A DNA stretch of 64,000 bases from Ceratocystis colombiana (taxonomy: Eukaryota; Ascomycota; Sordariomycetes; Microascales; Ceratocystidaceae): assembly GCA_026419805.1 (NCBI GenBank), contig JAOSLS010000118.1, forward strand, positions 1 to 64,000, written 5' to 3'. The notes under the pieces were generated by a model. The model did no database searches. It had not been told where the DNA came from and saw only the letters and a list, made by a program, of their open reading frames with translations. The translations under genes and the position numbers were made by a program. Shown piece by piece: positions 1 to 11,698 of this stretch; the stretch's first letter is position 1; every line of letters begins with the position of its first letter.

Positions 1-2
1 AC

Positions 3-29
<27 letters not shown>
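3..29. repeat. poly(A) tract
   Basis: A run of 27 adenines lies about 80 bp upstream of the first gene. It may be a nucleosome-depleting promoter tract. The window edge prevents further interpretation. Confidence 0.6.
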
Positions 30-34
<5 letters not shown>

Positions 35-106
35 CAATCGCTTTTCACATATGAGATTACATCAAGGGTTTGTGAGAGTGCAACCTCTCCACTATCCCGC
101 TACAAA

Positions 107-2128
107 ATGTCTTCTATGATATTATTTCAGCTAGCTCGACGCCTTCCTCGTAGCCATGTTGTTGCTCCGCTGATCCCAGGCTTCTCGCAGGAGCGTGCAG
201 CATCGTCCTTTTCAGCCATTCATCGTGGTGTCAGAGCTTCGTCCAAGGCCACCGGGCGTTCTTTTACTCGACATGATCGAACGGACAGAATGGGATCCCG
301 TGGTAGTGGCAGCGACAAACGAAGGAAACAAGACGGCCCGAAGGTTAAAGGAAATGGCCGAATGTCTGATGCTGACTTCCGCAAGGCTATGACGAAGGAC
401 GGGAGTACTGAAGAAGAATCCAGTCGCAGAAGTCGCAGAAGTCGGTTCCATGATGCCGAGGAGGGCCATGGGAAAAGGAGCCTCGTCTACATGATGAAGT
501 ACGGTCCTCTCAAAGAAACTGCTGATAGAATCCTAGCTCAGAAAGCTGCCGAGGCCACTGCCGCTTCACGAAAAGCTCTAGGCTTGCCCTTGGACGAGTC
601 CAAGACAGAAAAACACAATGCAGAGAGACCCCTTCGAGGCGCCCCTTCTCTCGGTCGCCCTGCCGCAAGAGACATAGACCATAAGGGAACCTCATTTGGC
701 GATAAACGTTGGCAAAGCCCCTTTGAGAAAAGAGGCGACTCTTCAGACCGACCTCAAAGGCCATTGCACGAACAGAATCCAGACAAAAGCCCATTTGATA
801 GACGCTCCCGTGATTCCTCTCTTGGGGATCGGGCCTTCAGTGGCCGCTCATTTGGCCATGGTCGAGAACGCGATAGCAGGCCATCAACAAGCTTTTCAGC
901 TAGGCCCCAGCGCGACAGAAGCGTCTATGGCAGTAGCCGGAGACGCTATGATGATCCCAAGGTCTCTAACCTCCAAGATAGCCGTGGTTCAGGACAGTTT
1001 AGACGGACCGACAAGGCTCGCAATTTCGACAGCCCCGCATCCCGCCAGGATCGTGGACCGGCCATCATTGGCAGTCCCGTTGTTCCTTACACAACAGCGG
1101 CCTCTCAGTTTATCTTTGGTAAATCCGCTGTCAAAGCTGCTCTTCACGCCAACCGGCGCAAAATGTATAAACTGTACGTCTACAATGGGGATAACCGTAA
1201 AGATTCCCCTGATGATGCCCTCTTCATTGCACTGGCCAAGCAACACGGTATCGCTTGGGAGCTTGTCCCTACCAATGGCCAGCCTATGATGGACCGCATG
1301 AGCCAGGGGCGGCCTCACAATGGATACATCCTAGAAGCATCGCCTTTGCCCCAACCCCCCATCATGTCTCTCGGTAAGTGCTCAACAGAGGGGAGCCACA
1401 GGAGCTTCGAGGTCAAACTCGGCTACCAGACACGCGAAGAACAAGCCATCAATGGCACCGGAGAGCGGATTGTTTATGCGGGCCTGGCAAAGCCAAAACC
1501 GCTAGTCTTGCTTCTGCACGAACTCCTCGACCCTGGCAATTTAGGTGGCATCATCCGCACAGCTCATTTCATGGGTATAGCCGCTATAGCCATCACCAAA
1601 CACAGTACGGCAACCCTCACGCCTGTCGTGATCAAAGCTGCTGCGGGGGCTGCCGAGCATATGCCTGTACTTGTCGTTGAAAACCCGACACTCTTCGTCG
1701 AGGAAAGCCAGCGTGCCGGCTGGCGCACATTTGCAGCAGTTGCGCCGGACTCGCGCAATCACTCACAAAGCGCCAATATCGACGTCATCGCCGAAATGAA
1801 TCCGTTAAATGAGTACCCTTCTATTCTTGTGCTCGGCAGCGAGGGCAGCGGCATCCCTAGACACCTCCGCAAGCGAATTGATGTGGACGTGACCATTCCG
1901 CGCTTAGTGCCAACAAGTCAGGTAGATAGCTTGAATGTCAGCGTGGCAACAGGCTTGCTATGCCACGCCTTTATGCAGAAACGGCCTGGCGACACCGTCC
2001 AAGCTGATCCCGTGGCCGAAGCCATGGGTATGAGTGAAACAACCATGTCCGTTGAGGCAGTCACGTCAGCTCTAGCTTCGGCACCGGAGCCTTTGGACAA
2101 TGAGAAGGACGCCGATAAATTATTCTAG
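107..2128 (+). CDS. MRM1: Mitochondrial large-subunit rRNA 2'-O-ribose methyltransferase (MRM1, SpoU/TrmH family)
   Basis: Single-exon gene of 673 aa. The C-terminal half is a SpoU (SPOUT) methyltransferase. A substrate-binding domain begins near residue 335 (FGKSAVKAALHANRR). The three SpoU motifs follow: DPGNLGGIIRTA near 475, LGSEGSGIPR near 574 and DSLNVSVATGLL near 606. These form the SAM-binding trefoil knot. In this family the enzyme methylates a ribose in the peptidyl-transferase region of mitochondrial 21S rRNA. The N-terminus (LARRLPRSHVV...) looks like a mitochondrial presequence. Residues of about 50-330 are low-complexity Arg/Ser/Asp-rich and probably disordered, which makes the protein much longer than bacterial RlmB-type enzymes but is common in fungal MRM1. 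The first ATG is chosen because it supplies the presequence. Family assignment is firm; the exact target nucleotide is inferred from homologues. Confidence 0.9.
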   Translation: MSSMILFQLARRLPRSHVVAPLIPGFSQERAASSFSAIHRGVRASSKATGRSFTRHDRTDRMGSRGSGSDKRRKQDGPKVKGNGRMSDADFRKAMTKDGSTEEESSRRSRRSRFHDAEEGHGKRSLVYMMKYGPLKETADRILAQKAAEATAASRKALGLPLDESKTEKHNAERPLRGAPSLGRPAARDIDHKGTSFGDKRWQSPFEKRGDSSDRPQRPLHEQNPDKSPFDRRSRDSSLGDRAFSGRSFGHGRERDSRPSTSFSARPQRDRSVYGSSRRRYDDPKVSNLQDSRGSGQFRRTDKARNFDSPASRQDRGPAIIGSPVVPYTTAASQFIFGKSAVKAALHANRRKMYKLYVYNGDNRKDSPDDALFIALAKQHGIAWELVPTNGQPMMDRMSQGRPHNGYILEASPLPQPPIMSLGKCSTEGSHRSFEVKLGYQTREEQAINGTGERIVYAGLAKPKPLVLLLHELLDPGNLGGIIRTAHFMGIAAIAITKHSTATLTPVVIKAAAGAAEHMPVLVVENPTLFVEESQRAGWRTFAAVAPDSRNHSQSANIDVIAEMNPLNEYPSILVLGSEGSGIPRHLRKRIDVDVTIPRLVPTSQVDSLNVSVATGLLCHAFMQKRPGDTVQADPVAEAMGMSETTMSVEAVTSALASAPEPLDNEKDADKLF

Positions 2129-3758
2129 GCAGGTGTAGCAGTGCATCGACACATCTATCCACGGGCTATACCGTTATCGTATAGCTCTGTGAATTTGTAT
2201 TACCATTCACTCTGTATAATAGGACAGCAAAATGTCAGAAAATATAGACACACTTAATTCCAAGTAATCTTCTACGAGGCGATATCATACATGTGCATGT
2301 TTTCCTATTTCTCCGCATATATAAGATGGCACAAGACTACATTTTGCCGTTCCGCCCACATATGCAAAAGAAGAACCCTGAGGGCCAGCTCAGCCTTTAT
2401 ATCCCCCACATTGACATGCTTCAATCCGGATTTTTCTGTCGTTTTACTTCTCTTTTCTCTTCTTGGTCTTGTCTTGGCCGCTTTCTTCACATTTTTTTTC
2501 TCAGGTTCATCTCCAGCAAACAGCAAATCCATCTTCTTTTGCTATTTGTTGTACAGACACTACTACCATGCCTGTCTCCAGCATCATCGAAACCCTAAAG
2601 TGCTTGTCAAGCTACCGAAAAAGGGTTATATGCTGTTGAGAACATTGAATAGGACAGAGATCAATCGAGTGAGTTGACAGGGCAAGTAAGCCTTGATTCC
2701 ACATGATGCTCACGAGCACTTAACTAACTTGTTCCAGCCAGGCTTCCTCTCTTTAAACTATCTCTCTGCATACATACGCGCTGTCAAGACGTTGCATAAC
2801 CTCCACGAGCTATGAGCCGATAGCATACTGTCCAAAATGCTACGATTAACCGAGCCCTTGTTGCCTGCCATTGAGAAGATAAGAGAGTTTTAATATCCCT
2901 TTTTTATTGTCGGGTAGAGAGAAACGAGGCTCCTCGTCTGAAACAATCCCTATCCGTTACTCCTTGCCTAGGCCCACGATGAATCAGTTGCAATTCCAAA
3001 TACTGTCGACAACCATGGAACAGATGTGGAGCTTTAGTGCCACATGGTCCTTTTTCACCCAATACCGCACTCCCCATAAAAGACAATGACAAATAATGGC
3101 ATACAAATCGCAATGGCGAAACACACAGGAATGCATGCGGTTTGGTTAAGCCGGGGGCGAAGTCGGGGAGTCTGGGAGTCAAGCCGCCAGTCTTGAGGCT
3201 TCCCTGATCTAGCCAAATCAGAGGAAAACTTTATGCTAGATGGCCATGTTCGGCCTCTTTCAACCTGAGCAAATGGCTGCCTATCTTTCCAGCTTAGAAA
3301 TAGACAGCACAGGTTTGACCTTGAAATATTACGCTGGCCACGCAACCCATGAGACTTACGGCTTAAAACGCAATGTTGGAGTTTCTCAGAATAAACTATT
3401 CTCGATCGAGCCGAGCCACCTTCGATATCAGCTCTTGGGGTATTTTTGTGAGGTTTGGACATCATCATTCTTAGCATTGCTTCCTACTCGGCTCCTTCAA
3501 CGGAGCTCCAACATAACGTGAGTCTCAACTTAACTCGGCGTCTTTAACCCTGCAAATCAAAAGAGGATAGGCTCTGAAGGCGAGCTTACAGGCTTTATCT
3601 GACTCCGTTGCTTATCATTTATCTGCGTTTTTATCTTTTCTGCCTTTGGTCAAGCAGTCAGCCAGTCTCTCTTTCCAAGGACTGCTGATTTGGTGAGTTA
3701 AAAATAACAATGAATAACACAAAGGTTTGGCCAAGCCGGAAATTGGGGCCTCGCTCAC
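2129..3758. other. Intergenic region with one transcript-like structure
   Basis: No recognisable protein is encoded here. A promoter-like arrangement is visible at 2318-2570: TATATAAG at 2318, then a long pyrimidine-rich tract, then an ATG in good context at 2568. That ATG opens only 23 codons, with a stop at 2637. A splice-like interval follows, with a donor GTGAGT at 2669 or GTAAGC at 2686, a branch-like CTAAC near 2722 and an acceptor AG at 2736-2737. A short open frame then ends at 2815. This could be a small spliced gene or a non-coding transcript. The rest of the region, 2816-3758, shows nothing convincing. Confidence 0.3.
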
Positions 3759-3765
3759 TATAAAA
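3759..3765 (+). promoter_or_regulatory. TATA box of the GFA-family gene
   Basis: TATAAAA lies about 170 bp upstream of the ATG at 3934. It is followed by a C/T-rich leader, the usual layout of a strong fungal core promoter. Confidence 0.6.
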
Positions 3766-3933
3766 TGCCCCTCCCCCTCTTTGAGAAAAGTCTGTCTACA
3801 TCTTTCTCCTCCACTCTTACTTCTCGCTTCGAAATCTCCACCTCCAACGCCTTATTCACCCAATTTTCCCGTCACTCTTGGGAATCCCACAGGCCACCGC
3901 CAACTCGTACAAAAAGCCACCACATCTGCCAAC

Positions 3934-4425
3934 ATGGTTCTGAAGGGCCACTGCCTGTGCAAGGCCGTTACTTACACGGTCGACATGGAAAAGCCTCTTC
4001 TCGTTGGCTATGATCACTGCGACGACTGCCAGCGCCAGAGTGGCTCTACGTACTGTAAGCCTTCCACCATACACCCTCTATAATCCAAGCTTATTTCTGT
4101 ATATCTCGCTCACGCCTTTAACCATGCCCACACAGCGCTTGTATTCGTCTGCAAGAAGGACAAGGTTACGTTCAACGGCCCCGTCAAGTCTTATGCCGGC
4201 AAGGGCTCCTCCGGCAATGCCGTTCACCGTCTATTCTGCTCCGAGTGCGGCTCGCCACTAGCCCACGACCCCGATGTGGCCCCCGACATCATTGCCATGA
4301 AGGGCGGTTCGCTAGATATGGAGCTCAAGAAGACTCTACAGCCCGATACAGAAATATGGACTGCTGACAAGCTGCCTTTCTGTCAAGAGCACCTAGCCAA
4401 GCCTTTCAAAAACATGCCTGAGTAG
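3934..4425 (+). CDS. GFA/CENP-V-domain zinc protein (glutathione-dependent formaldehyde-activating enzyme-like)
   Basis: Two exons, 3934-4054 and 4136-4425, give 136 aa. The intron (4055-4135) starts GTAAGC and ends CACAG, and the phase-1 join restores the frame. The protein carries the classic zinc ligands of the family: GHCLCKAV near the N-terminus, HCDDCQRQSG around residue 30, and FCSECGSPL in the C-terminal half. The length matches single-domain fungal GFA proteins. The family is named for S-hydroxymethylglutathione synthase activity, but most fungal members are uncharacterised and many are thought to be general thiol/zinc proteins. A role in formaldehyde metabolism is therefore only inference. 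The gene has its own TATA promoter and is convergent with the GPI-protein gene downstream. Confidence 0.88.
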
Positions 4426-4700
4426 TATGTAGATATGATAGGGCTGAATAATAATTAGATAAATATAATGAGAAGTCTACGCAATATCGAGTTAACAAGC
4501 CGATTTTTGAGGGGGAAAAAACCCAACACCTTAACCATCATTTACTAGATATCTCTCGCACTATAAGCATCCCGCAACTATCTTGTGGACTCTTACACCA
4601 TAAAAATTGAAAGAAAAAAATCGGCAATATGTACATTTCAAAATCTATGTAGAAATAAGTTAAACCAACCGTTTACCCCTCTTAATTCGAATCTGCCCCA

Positions 4701-5987
4701 TCACACCATGAGCAAGAGAGATGCACCAGCCCCCATAGCCATGCAAACCCAAGTCCCAACGGACCAAAGACCAGCTCTGGGTCCAGCCGGAGCCCTAGAA
4801 GATATGCCCTGTTTACCCACAGCTGTCGTTTCGTCTGCCATGGACAGTGTACAACTAGCCGTACCGCACTCATAGTTGTCCGGACAGCAGCCAGCAGCCA
4901 CATTATCCATGGCATCACAGAGAAACCAGCCTTGGGCGCAGCTATCCGAAGCATCAACAGTGGCCGTCGGCATGTCAGTGACGGGAATAGCAATGGTCAG
5001 GTCTGAGCGGGTGACAATATTAGTCATACTGGTAGGTGCGCAGGAGGTCTCCTGGCAGTCCCGGCCAGTTTGACAGCAACCACCGCCATAGCGAGCAAGG
5101 CAGGGGTAGTACCCAGTGGGACAGTTGTCCAGAACCTCCGTGGTGCTCGTCGGCTCAGAAGTGGTGTCTGATGTGGTTTCATCGGTCGAGACTGGACGGA
5201 AGGGGGCCGCAGCGGTAGTTTGGGAAGAAGTCGTAGTCGGCGTTTGAGAAGTCGAGGAGGAATCGGTGCTGGTAGAGGTTGCAGATTCCGAAGTCGTATC
5301 TTGACCGGACTTGATGCCTATTTGATTGCGTCAGTAGTGCTTCTGCATTTCCTAGTCGACTTCCAACTTACAAACAGTGCCTGAACAAACGTATCCAGCC
5401 AAACAGCACCCGCCTCCCAAACTCAACGGACAAGACACTGCGCTGCTCGGGCAGCTAGCCACGGAACCAGAACACGTGGACCCCGCAGGGCAACACGCGA
5501 CATTGCCCGTCGTTTGGTCATCAACCTCAACGCATGTCTCAGTTGAGACACAGCACTTGTCTGAGTAGCCAATAGCGGAGCAGCTGTTGAATCCCGATGG
5601 ACACCCGCTGCGGGCCTGAAGTAAATTCAACACCTCTGCAGCTCGTCGAAACTTGTCCCATGGCAACGGGCTGTCAGTAGACGATTCATGGCGGCGGAAT
5701 ATTGGCTGCCTTGGCCACGCCTTGCCGTCATGCGTGTCTTCGGCGGCTGCACTCGGGACAAATTCAGGATACAGCCGGTCTATTATCACGGAGGCAGCGG
5801 CCTCGCGAGCTGCCAATGGCATGAAAGTTGGGGCGGCGGCAACAAAGGCCTGATAGTCGGGATAAAATCTTTCGCCGGCATCCGCAGGCATGCGACGAAC
5901 GGCAGCCGGGAGGAAGGAATCATCCCAGCATTCAGCCGAAGAAGCAAGAAGCACCACCGCTAGAGCGCCGATTGCATGGAACTGCAT
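4701..5987 (-). CDS. Secreted GPI-anchored Cys-rich, Ser/Thr-rich cell-wall protein
   Basis: Two exons, 5987-5372 and 5317-4701, give 410 aa. The intron begins GTAAGT and ends ATAG. A signal peptide spans about residues 1-19 (MQFHAIGALAVVLLASSAEC). Four related cysteine modules with a CC core follow: about 129-152, 186-206, 271-298 and 332-361, plus an extra CC pair at 165-166. Modules 2 and 3 are separated by a Ser/Thr-rich linker (about 207-265) that is probably O-glycosylated. The protein ends in a hydrophobic tail (about 388-410) without charged residues, preceded by small residues near 378, as expected for a GPI-attachment signal. It is likely exported and anchored to the plasma membrane or wall. 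The function is unknown. Similar proteins are usually named GPI-anchored serine-threonine-rich protein. Confidence 0.85.
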
Positions 5988-7996
5988 TGCTTAGGGGAGA
6001 CAGTGGCAGCAGACTGGAATGGCGGTGACGTGAGTGGGCCAATAGAAAAAGGGAAGGAAGCTTATTGGAGACGATTAAAGAAGTAGAAGGTGCGCGTGAA
6101 CAATAGATGGTGACAACTTCTGAGGTAACAACCGGTTTAGGATAGCCTTGGAGGGTATGGAGGTAAGAGGCCCGCAACTCCTCTATCTACTTGCATACAT
6201 TGAAGCCGAACGTAAAGCTAGCTATCTTTCTCTTCATGATTGGCCATAATGCGACAGGCTGCTTGCTGCATTTACACCGACACTTGGATTCTTTTTGTTG
6301 ACTTGGATAAAGTGGGGCGTACCAGTTTGCCAGGGCAACGGGACAACCGCCAGCAAGCAAAGCCCCTCACTCAAAAAGGCAAGAAACCAGGGTCAACAAA
6401 TCGGTACCTGTCTGTTCCTTGGCCCGATCTGAGCAATAGGTGTGAGCACGAAAACGCCAGGAGTCCCAGGTGCCAGCCTTGAGAATGAATGTTGCTTCTT
6501 ACTTGCATTAAAATCAACACGTACTAAACGCCCCAAGGCCAGCCTATGGTCAGCTGCAAGCGCATGAGGACGTATGAGCATAAACACAGGCAGCCTGTCA
6601 ACACTGCACTGGGCAAGTCAGACAGCCATAGTACACAGGCTCATACGTCACTTTACTTTCACTTGAACCTCGCTAGTATTTTTGGTAGATGGGCTTAAAG
6701 CGAGTTACTCTAGAGCTGCAGATTTACCGCTTGTGTGACATTGGCAGCTTATCAACAGACCACTCATCGGGCAGCTGGACGACTTGGTGGTAGCGTAGAT
6801 ACAGGAGCGAAACGAGCAAGGCAGCACAAGACGGATGGGGCGGACAAGCACCCGACTTGGGCTGCATAATCTCGATCACCAATAGCAACAGAGCAAGAGG
6901 TTGATTCCAAGAGGCCAAACGACCCGTAGGGTTGAGGACTACACGTGATGTGGGTGCTACCAAGACTACGCCTTACAAACTATACGGCTACGTCGTATAC
7001 ACAGTATATACGCACATATCGTGCATGTCTGGACGCCAAGGGCGATGGGCGAGCTTGACGCCGGGGAACCATCTAAGCGAATGTGTCATGACTGGAACGC
7101 CCATCTGTCCGAAATCCGCATGACCACACGACTTGTGAGTCACGAGAGGGGCAACTGGAGGGTACATAGTCCGAGACAAAAGGGAAACTCGCCGTGAAAA
7201 GTAAACGAAGAGAGGAAGCGCTAGAAAGAAGTATTCTTCATACTACAATATAATCCTGCAAAAATAAGCCTTGACCAAAAAGAAAAGGGCAGAGAAACAA
7301 CAGAAACGCCGTACATAACCGATCATCTAAGAAATCAAAAATCCCTGTGAAAAACAAAGCAAGAGGAGCGCAGAAGAGATGAAGACGAAACAAGGTAAAG
7401 AGAGAAAAGAGAAAGCCCCTCACAAACAGAAGACTGCAATATAGCACCCATCATTTGAATCTGGCATATTTGCATAGAAACAAAGCTGGCTTTGGCGTTC
7501 AAAATTAGGGGGGGGAGCAAAAAAATCGAGATATCGAGCAAGCGAATGAAGAAGAGAAATAAGTAAAAAGTCGTAAGGGGAGAGGACGTGGAATCTATGG
7601 AGGATTTGTTTGCGGACACGGAGCGAAGAAGAAGGGAGACAAAGAGAGGCCAAGCAAGACGGCCAGAAGAAGAGGGAGTATAGGTCATTGTTGAGGGATG
7701 GGGATTCCCTTGCCAATTCTTAGTTACCGCTGCTGCCAGAAATAGAGTGACGTCACAGTGCTTTGCAGACGTTTATTTATGGTGTCAGTCCGGAAAGGAA
7801 GAGGCCATTGTTTTTCAGCAAGTCACAGGACCCAGGGGGCGGTTTTAGGGGCCCCGGCTAGAGGCCATATGCAGCCTGAGGCCCTGTGGAGAGCTCGAAA
7901 ACAGCCTATAAGGCGCCTAAATTCAGCCTAGAGTCATAGCCTGTAGAGAACGCACCCAGGCTTACAGACAGAGTGACACCCTTCGGCAACTCTTAC
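5988..7996. other. Intergenic region, no gene seen
   Basis: This holds the promoter of the GPI-protein gene at its left end. From about 7200 to 7720 it is strongly purine-rich on the plus strand, meaning pyrimidine-rich on the minus strand, as is common in fungal leaders. No coding sequence with family resemblance or good codon usage was found on either strand. Confidence 0.5.
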
Positions 7997-8566
7997 TTAG
8001 TTTGACAGTCCCGTTTCGTTGTACCTGATAAAGGCTTTGCTTGTTTGTACCAGGACTCGCTGCTGCATTGGGAGCCGCTGATTGCCATTAACCTGCTGCA
8101 CCACTTCGAAATCGATTTCGCTGGGCTTGAGTTTGAGATCGATGTAGCCCTCGTTTTCGAGCTCGCCCAAGACCTGCTTGCACCAGAGACGCGAGCTAAA
8201 TGAGTCGCCATGGCTGTTTGTTTTGGTAATGGGCACACGGCCCACGCGCGAGCACAGTGATGGATGCAACATTTCCTCAACATCAGCCAGCTTAGTAGCT
8301 AGCAGCAGCGTGCCATCCGTGGCCATAGTCTGCATCTGGGCCGCGCTCTTCTGCGTAGAGGAAAAGGCCCAGCGTTTGTTATCAGCCTCGGTGGGCTCAA
8401 GGAGATCGCCTTCGGATGTGCTTCGGGAAATTAAGAGAGACCAATGGTGCGGACAGGATGGCTTGTGGCTAGTGGTGGAGACTAGGAGATACAGTGTTTG
8501 CGGGTCGAAGTTGAAGGCAGGCTCGGGCGACGATGGAGAGGGTGATGGTGACATGTTGAAAGACAT
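7997..8566 (-). CDS. Hypothetical protein, possibly DUF6914-like
   Basis: Uninterrupted frame of 189 aa with natural amino-acid composition and a sensible start (MSFNMSPSPSP). The visible pattern is LYLLVSTTSHK, then HHWSLLI around residues 41-47, then LLLATKLADVEEM near 107-119, then RLWCKQVLGELEN in the last third. That order (a small beta-strand with His-Trp, a hydrophobic strand with a downstream VE, and a Cys-Trp-type helix) resembles the fungal DUF6914 family as I recall it. This is a remembered resemblance and not an alignment. No catalytic motif is evident. Upstream on this strand lies a (GAGACGA)-like repeat and a pyrimidine-rich tract that would form the leader and promoter. Confidence 0.62.
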   Translation of the reverse strand: MSFNMSPSPSPSSPEPAFNFDPQTLYLLVSTTSHKPSCPHHWSLLISRSTSEGDLLEPTEADNKRWAFSSTQKSAAQMQTMATDGTLLLATKLADVEEMLHPSLCSRVGRVPITKTNSHGDSFSSRLWCKQVLGELENEGYIDLKLKPSEIDFEVVQQVNGNQRLPMQQRVLVQTSKAFIRYNETGLSN

Positions 8567-8627
8567 AGCTTGTCAGTCTCTGGAGAGACTTCTGGGAGCG
8601 AATGAGAAGAGTATGAGGAGACCAAAG

Positions 8628-8714
8628 GGCGAGGGACGAGGGACGAGAGGCGAGAGACGAGAGACGAGGGACAAGAGACGAGAGACAAGAGACGATGGGC
8701 AAGAGACGATGGAC
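8628..8714. repeat. Imperfect tandem repeat, about 7-8 bp unit GAGACGA
   Basis: About a dozen degenerate copies of GAGACGA/GGGACGA sit head to tail just upstream of the minus-strand gene starting at 8566. They would fall in its 5' leader, where they read as a TCGTCTC pyrimidine-rich repeat. Confidence 0.75.
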
Positions 8715-11698
8715 GGGGCGAGGCAACGAGAAGAGGAAGAGATGGGACTCGTTCGGTTTATTGAAAATATCAAATTTCAAGGAAAGCCAAAATGAGAAAC
8801 AAGACCATGGGGTCAGTTGACTACAACAGGGACGGGAGGGAGAATGCCCTTTTTTATATGTTCTGTTGCTGATCAGGAGGAGGGGGTAGTAGGAGGTAGG
8901 AATAGGTAAAAAAGTGGGAGTGGGAGTTGGCTGTCAAGGCACGAGAGAAGAGAGAAGAAACAGAGTTGCCGGCCATGAACAAGATATATGATAAATAAGA
9001 ATAAAATAGCACGATAAATAAGGCGAATAAAAAGGTGCCTGGCACACGATAAACAGGAGGGAAAAAAAAAAAAAAAAGAAAAAAAGAAGGGGCGGAAGGT
9101 GAGCTGTCAATAATAAGACGATGTTCAGCAACAAATTAGGGGGGGAGGAAAGACACTTGACAGTTTACAAACAAGCGAGACATATAGATACCAAAGAGAA
9201 GCAAAGGAAGAGAGAGCGTGGGAATAGGAGACGAACAAAGGCAGACAGGCGAGAGCATACTTTGGTGGACGAATATAAGATAGAGCCCGCGACAGAACAA
9301 TAAAAGACGATAAAATGCGAGACGACGCACAACGCCATATGTATGTGTGTGTGCGTGTGAACAAGTCTGTGCAAGAGAGAGAAGCGAGCAACACCACATC
9401 CCGCTCAAGACGGTCCGTCCAGGCCATCAATCAGCAAACAATATGCATGTTGCCCTCACACGGGACTGTCTGAGGGGAGTAGTAAGGCATCCAGTCCGCT
9501 TCTGCTGGCTAGTTGTGGTGGCCGACAGACCGTCAGAAACCAACGCGTCGGGTTACAGGCTTACTTAGATTTATACATAACACATACACATACACGATGC
9601 ACGCGAACGTGAATTGCGAGTTTATCCATGCAAACAGTGGTTCAGGTAGGCCATGGACAACTAGTGTGTATATATGTACATGCATGGCGGTTAGCAGGCT
9701 TGGGTAATGGCAAATAAATGCGGTATGGTCCAAGGGAGAGAAAGCGAGATCAAAAACGGACTTGATATAGTTCAGAAGCGATTCAAAGCGTCCATCCATG
9801 TGGCCCAAGCAATTAGGCTCTTTGCTGGGCCAAGCGTTTCCAAAGGCTTCTTTGTTGTGTTGTTAATTTCGTTGCTTGTACAGCAGTTTTTCACGGTTTT
9901 CTGTCTGATTATTTTGTGTATCTTTTTTTTTTTTTAAAATCTTTTTTTTAAAAAAATTTTTAGGCTTTTAATTTCGCGTTTTTTTTTTTTTCAATCCTTT
10001 GGCGTGGCTTTGGATCAGCCATATATCAAGAAAACACCAGCGCCAGCGCAGGGCAAAAAGCCCTTCCCATGACGCAACTTGGACTCGGTTAACTGCATTA
10101 CAAAAACTTAAAAAGCCTATTTTCCAGGCTTCATTTCCACCTTCCCTAATCATGTACAAGAGTAACATTCAATCGTAACCCAAGCGCAACCAAAAAGCAA
10201 GATCTTGGCTCGGCGTTTCATTTTTTATCATAACGTGCTAATGTCTTCATAGCCAGTAGGTACCAAAGCCCAGCGCCCGCCGTCGTTCACGATCGCCATA
10301 GCCAGCAATTATGAGGCTCCTAGACACAAGACAAGCATACATTAACGAACCCGCCCCATTCCCACGATTCCCACTTCTCCACCCATCGACACAGTATGCT
10401 GCTTGCCAGAAATTCCCACGACAACAAAAAAAAACCTAAAAGGAAAGGCCCAATGCCAAAAACGAAGCAACATCACATCAAGGGCGAAACAGAAAACTTG
10501 GGCTTCGCATCACAAGCCCTGTGCTATGTCGTCATCAAGTCCTATGCCTCCCTTCCCCCTCCTTCGCCCTCTGTTCCTTGTCGCAAGGTCTTGTGTCCTT
10601 CGTACGAAACCTAACACTGCCCCTGCCCACTGCCGACTTTTCCCTTCTATAATAAAAATGTAATAGAAACGCATAACAACTAAGTGCCCGTCCTACCTGC
10701 TGACGCACAAGCCGAGAAATCAACCCTCACCCCCAACATTCAGCACCGCTTTAAGAGACCTGCCAAGCCTTGCGAGGGGGTGGGGGTGTGTGGAATTTGG
10801 AATGAAAACGTGGGCCGTCTACACGGACAACGGGGAGAAGAGAACTGTTGAGCACAGTGGCTCCTCGTTCCCTCTCACCCCCTCGTGCTTGTCTCTCTCG
10901 TGTGAAGCAACACCAGCGACGCCACAAAAAGGCATACACCAATACATTATGCTTCCGTTTTGCTCCATACGCTGTTGCCCTTGCTCGCATACTTCGTCTG
11001 GTGACATTGGTGTTGTGCACTTCGTACCGTGCAACCCACAAACCACAACCTACCTGCTATGGGCTTGAACGGAGATCGGGTACTGGGCAAACTTCCTCCA
11101 TTCTGAGAGAGCCATGTTTTTTTGTTTGCTTGCTTTGCAGTGCGAAATAGGCCATGCTGTGGTGGTGAGCACAAAGTCCTAGAAGACATGTACACGCTGC
11201 CGTAAAACGGTCGCCTCTCCCGTATTACAAAGACCTTTTTGTCTTCGTGTGACGAAATCCCTTTAGTCATCCAAACCCTAAGTTCAGCCCCCAGCTCCAC
11301 AAAACCCTGTGGCGGGGTACTCTGCATCCAGTCTACAAGGCACCCTAAAAATGGGCCCTTTAACCCCTTGCTTCACCAAGCTGCTCCACTTTGCCTTCCC
11401 CGATTGACTCAATCCATCGCAGTCCATGACATTCCATCACTATAGCCCCAGTTTGCTGCGTGCAGCCCTTAGAACGGAGTCTATAACATAAGCAAATTAA
11501 ATAGCTCCAGGCGGAAGAATTTGTTCCATCTTCTGCAACACTCTCAAAGGAAAAAGAGGACAAGAACACTTCCAAAATAAAAAACAATACATTGTTCCAT
11601 CCTCATCTCCTACTTTTGTTTCGGACTTTCCCCCTTGTTATACTCAACATCTCCAATATATCCCACCCACCCCATCCAACCATCTTCACTTCTTCACA
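8715..11698. other. Intergenic region, no gene seen
   Basis: The stretch 8715-9450 is purine-rich on the plus strand. The stretch 9918-10000 is a block of alternating long T and A tracts. Short GT-rich microsatellites occur near 9340. The last 500 bp form the MBF1 promoter and leader. No frame shows a recognisable domain. Confidence 0.5.

Noticed and set aside
2291..2677. 128-codon plus-strand frame after MRM1
   Set aside because: Its first 90 codons fall in the TATA and pyrimidine-rich leader region and read as hydrophobic low complexity. Only the last part could be coding, treated above as a transcript-like structure.
3240..3521. 93-codon plus-strand frame
   Set aside because: No domain, mixed codon usage, and it lies in the upstream region of the GFA-family gene.
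8482..8795. Several overlapping frames around the GAGACGA repeat
   Set aside because: Ser/Arg- or Arg/Glu-Thr-rich readings of a tandem repeat, with no other support.
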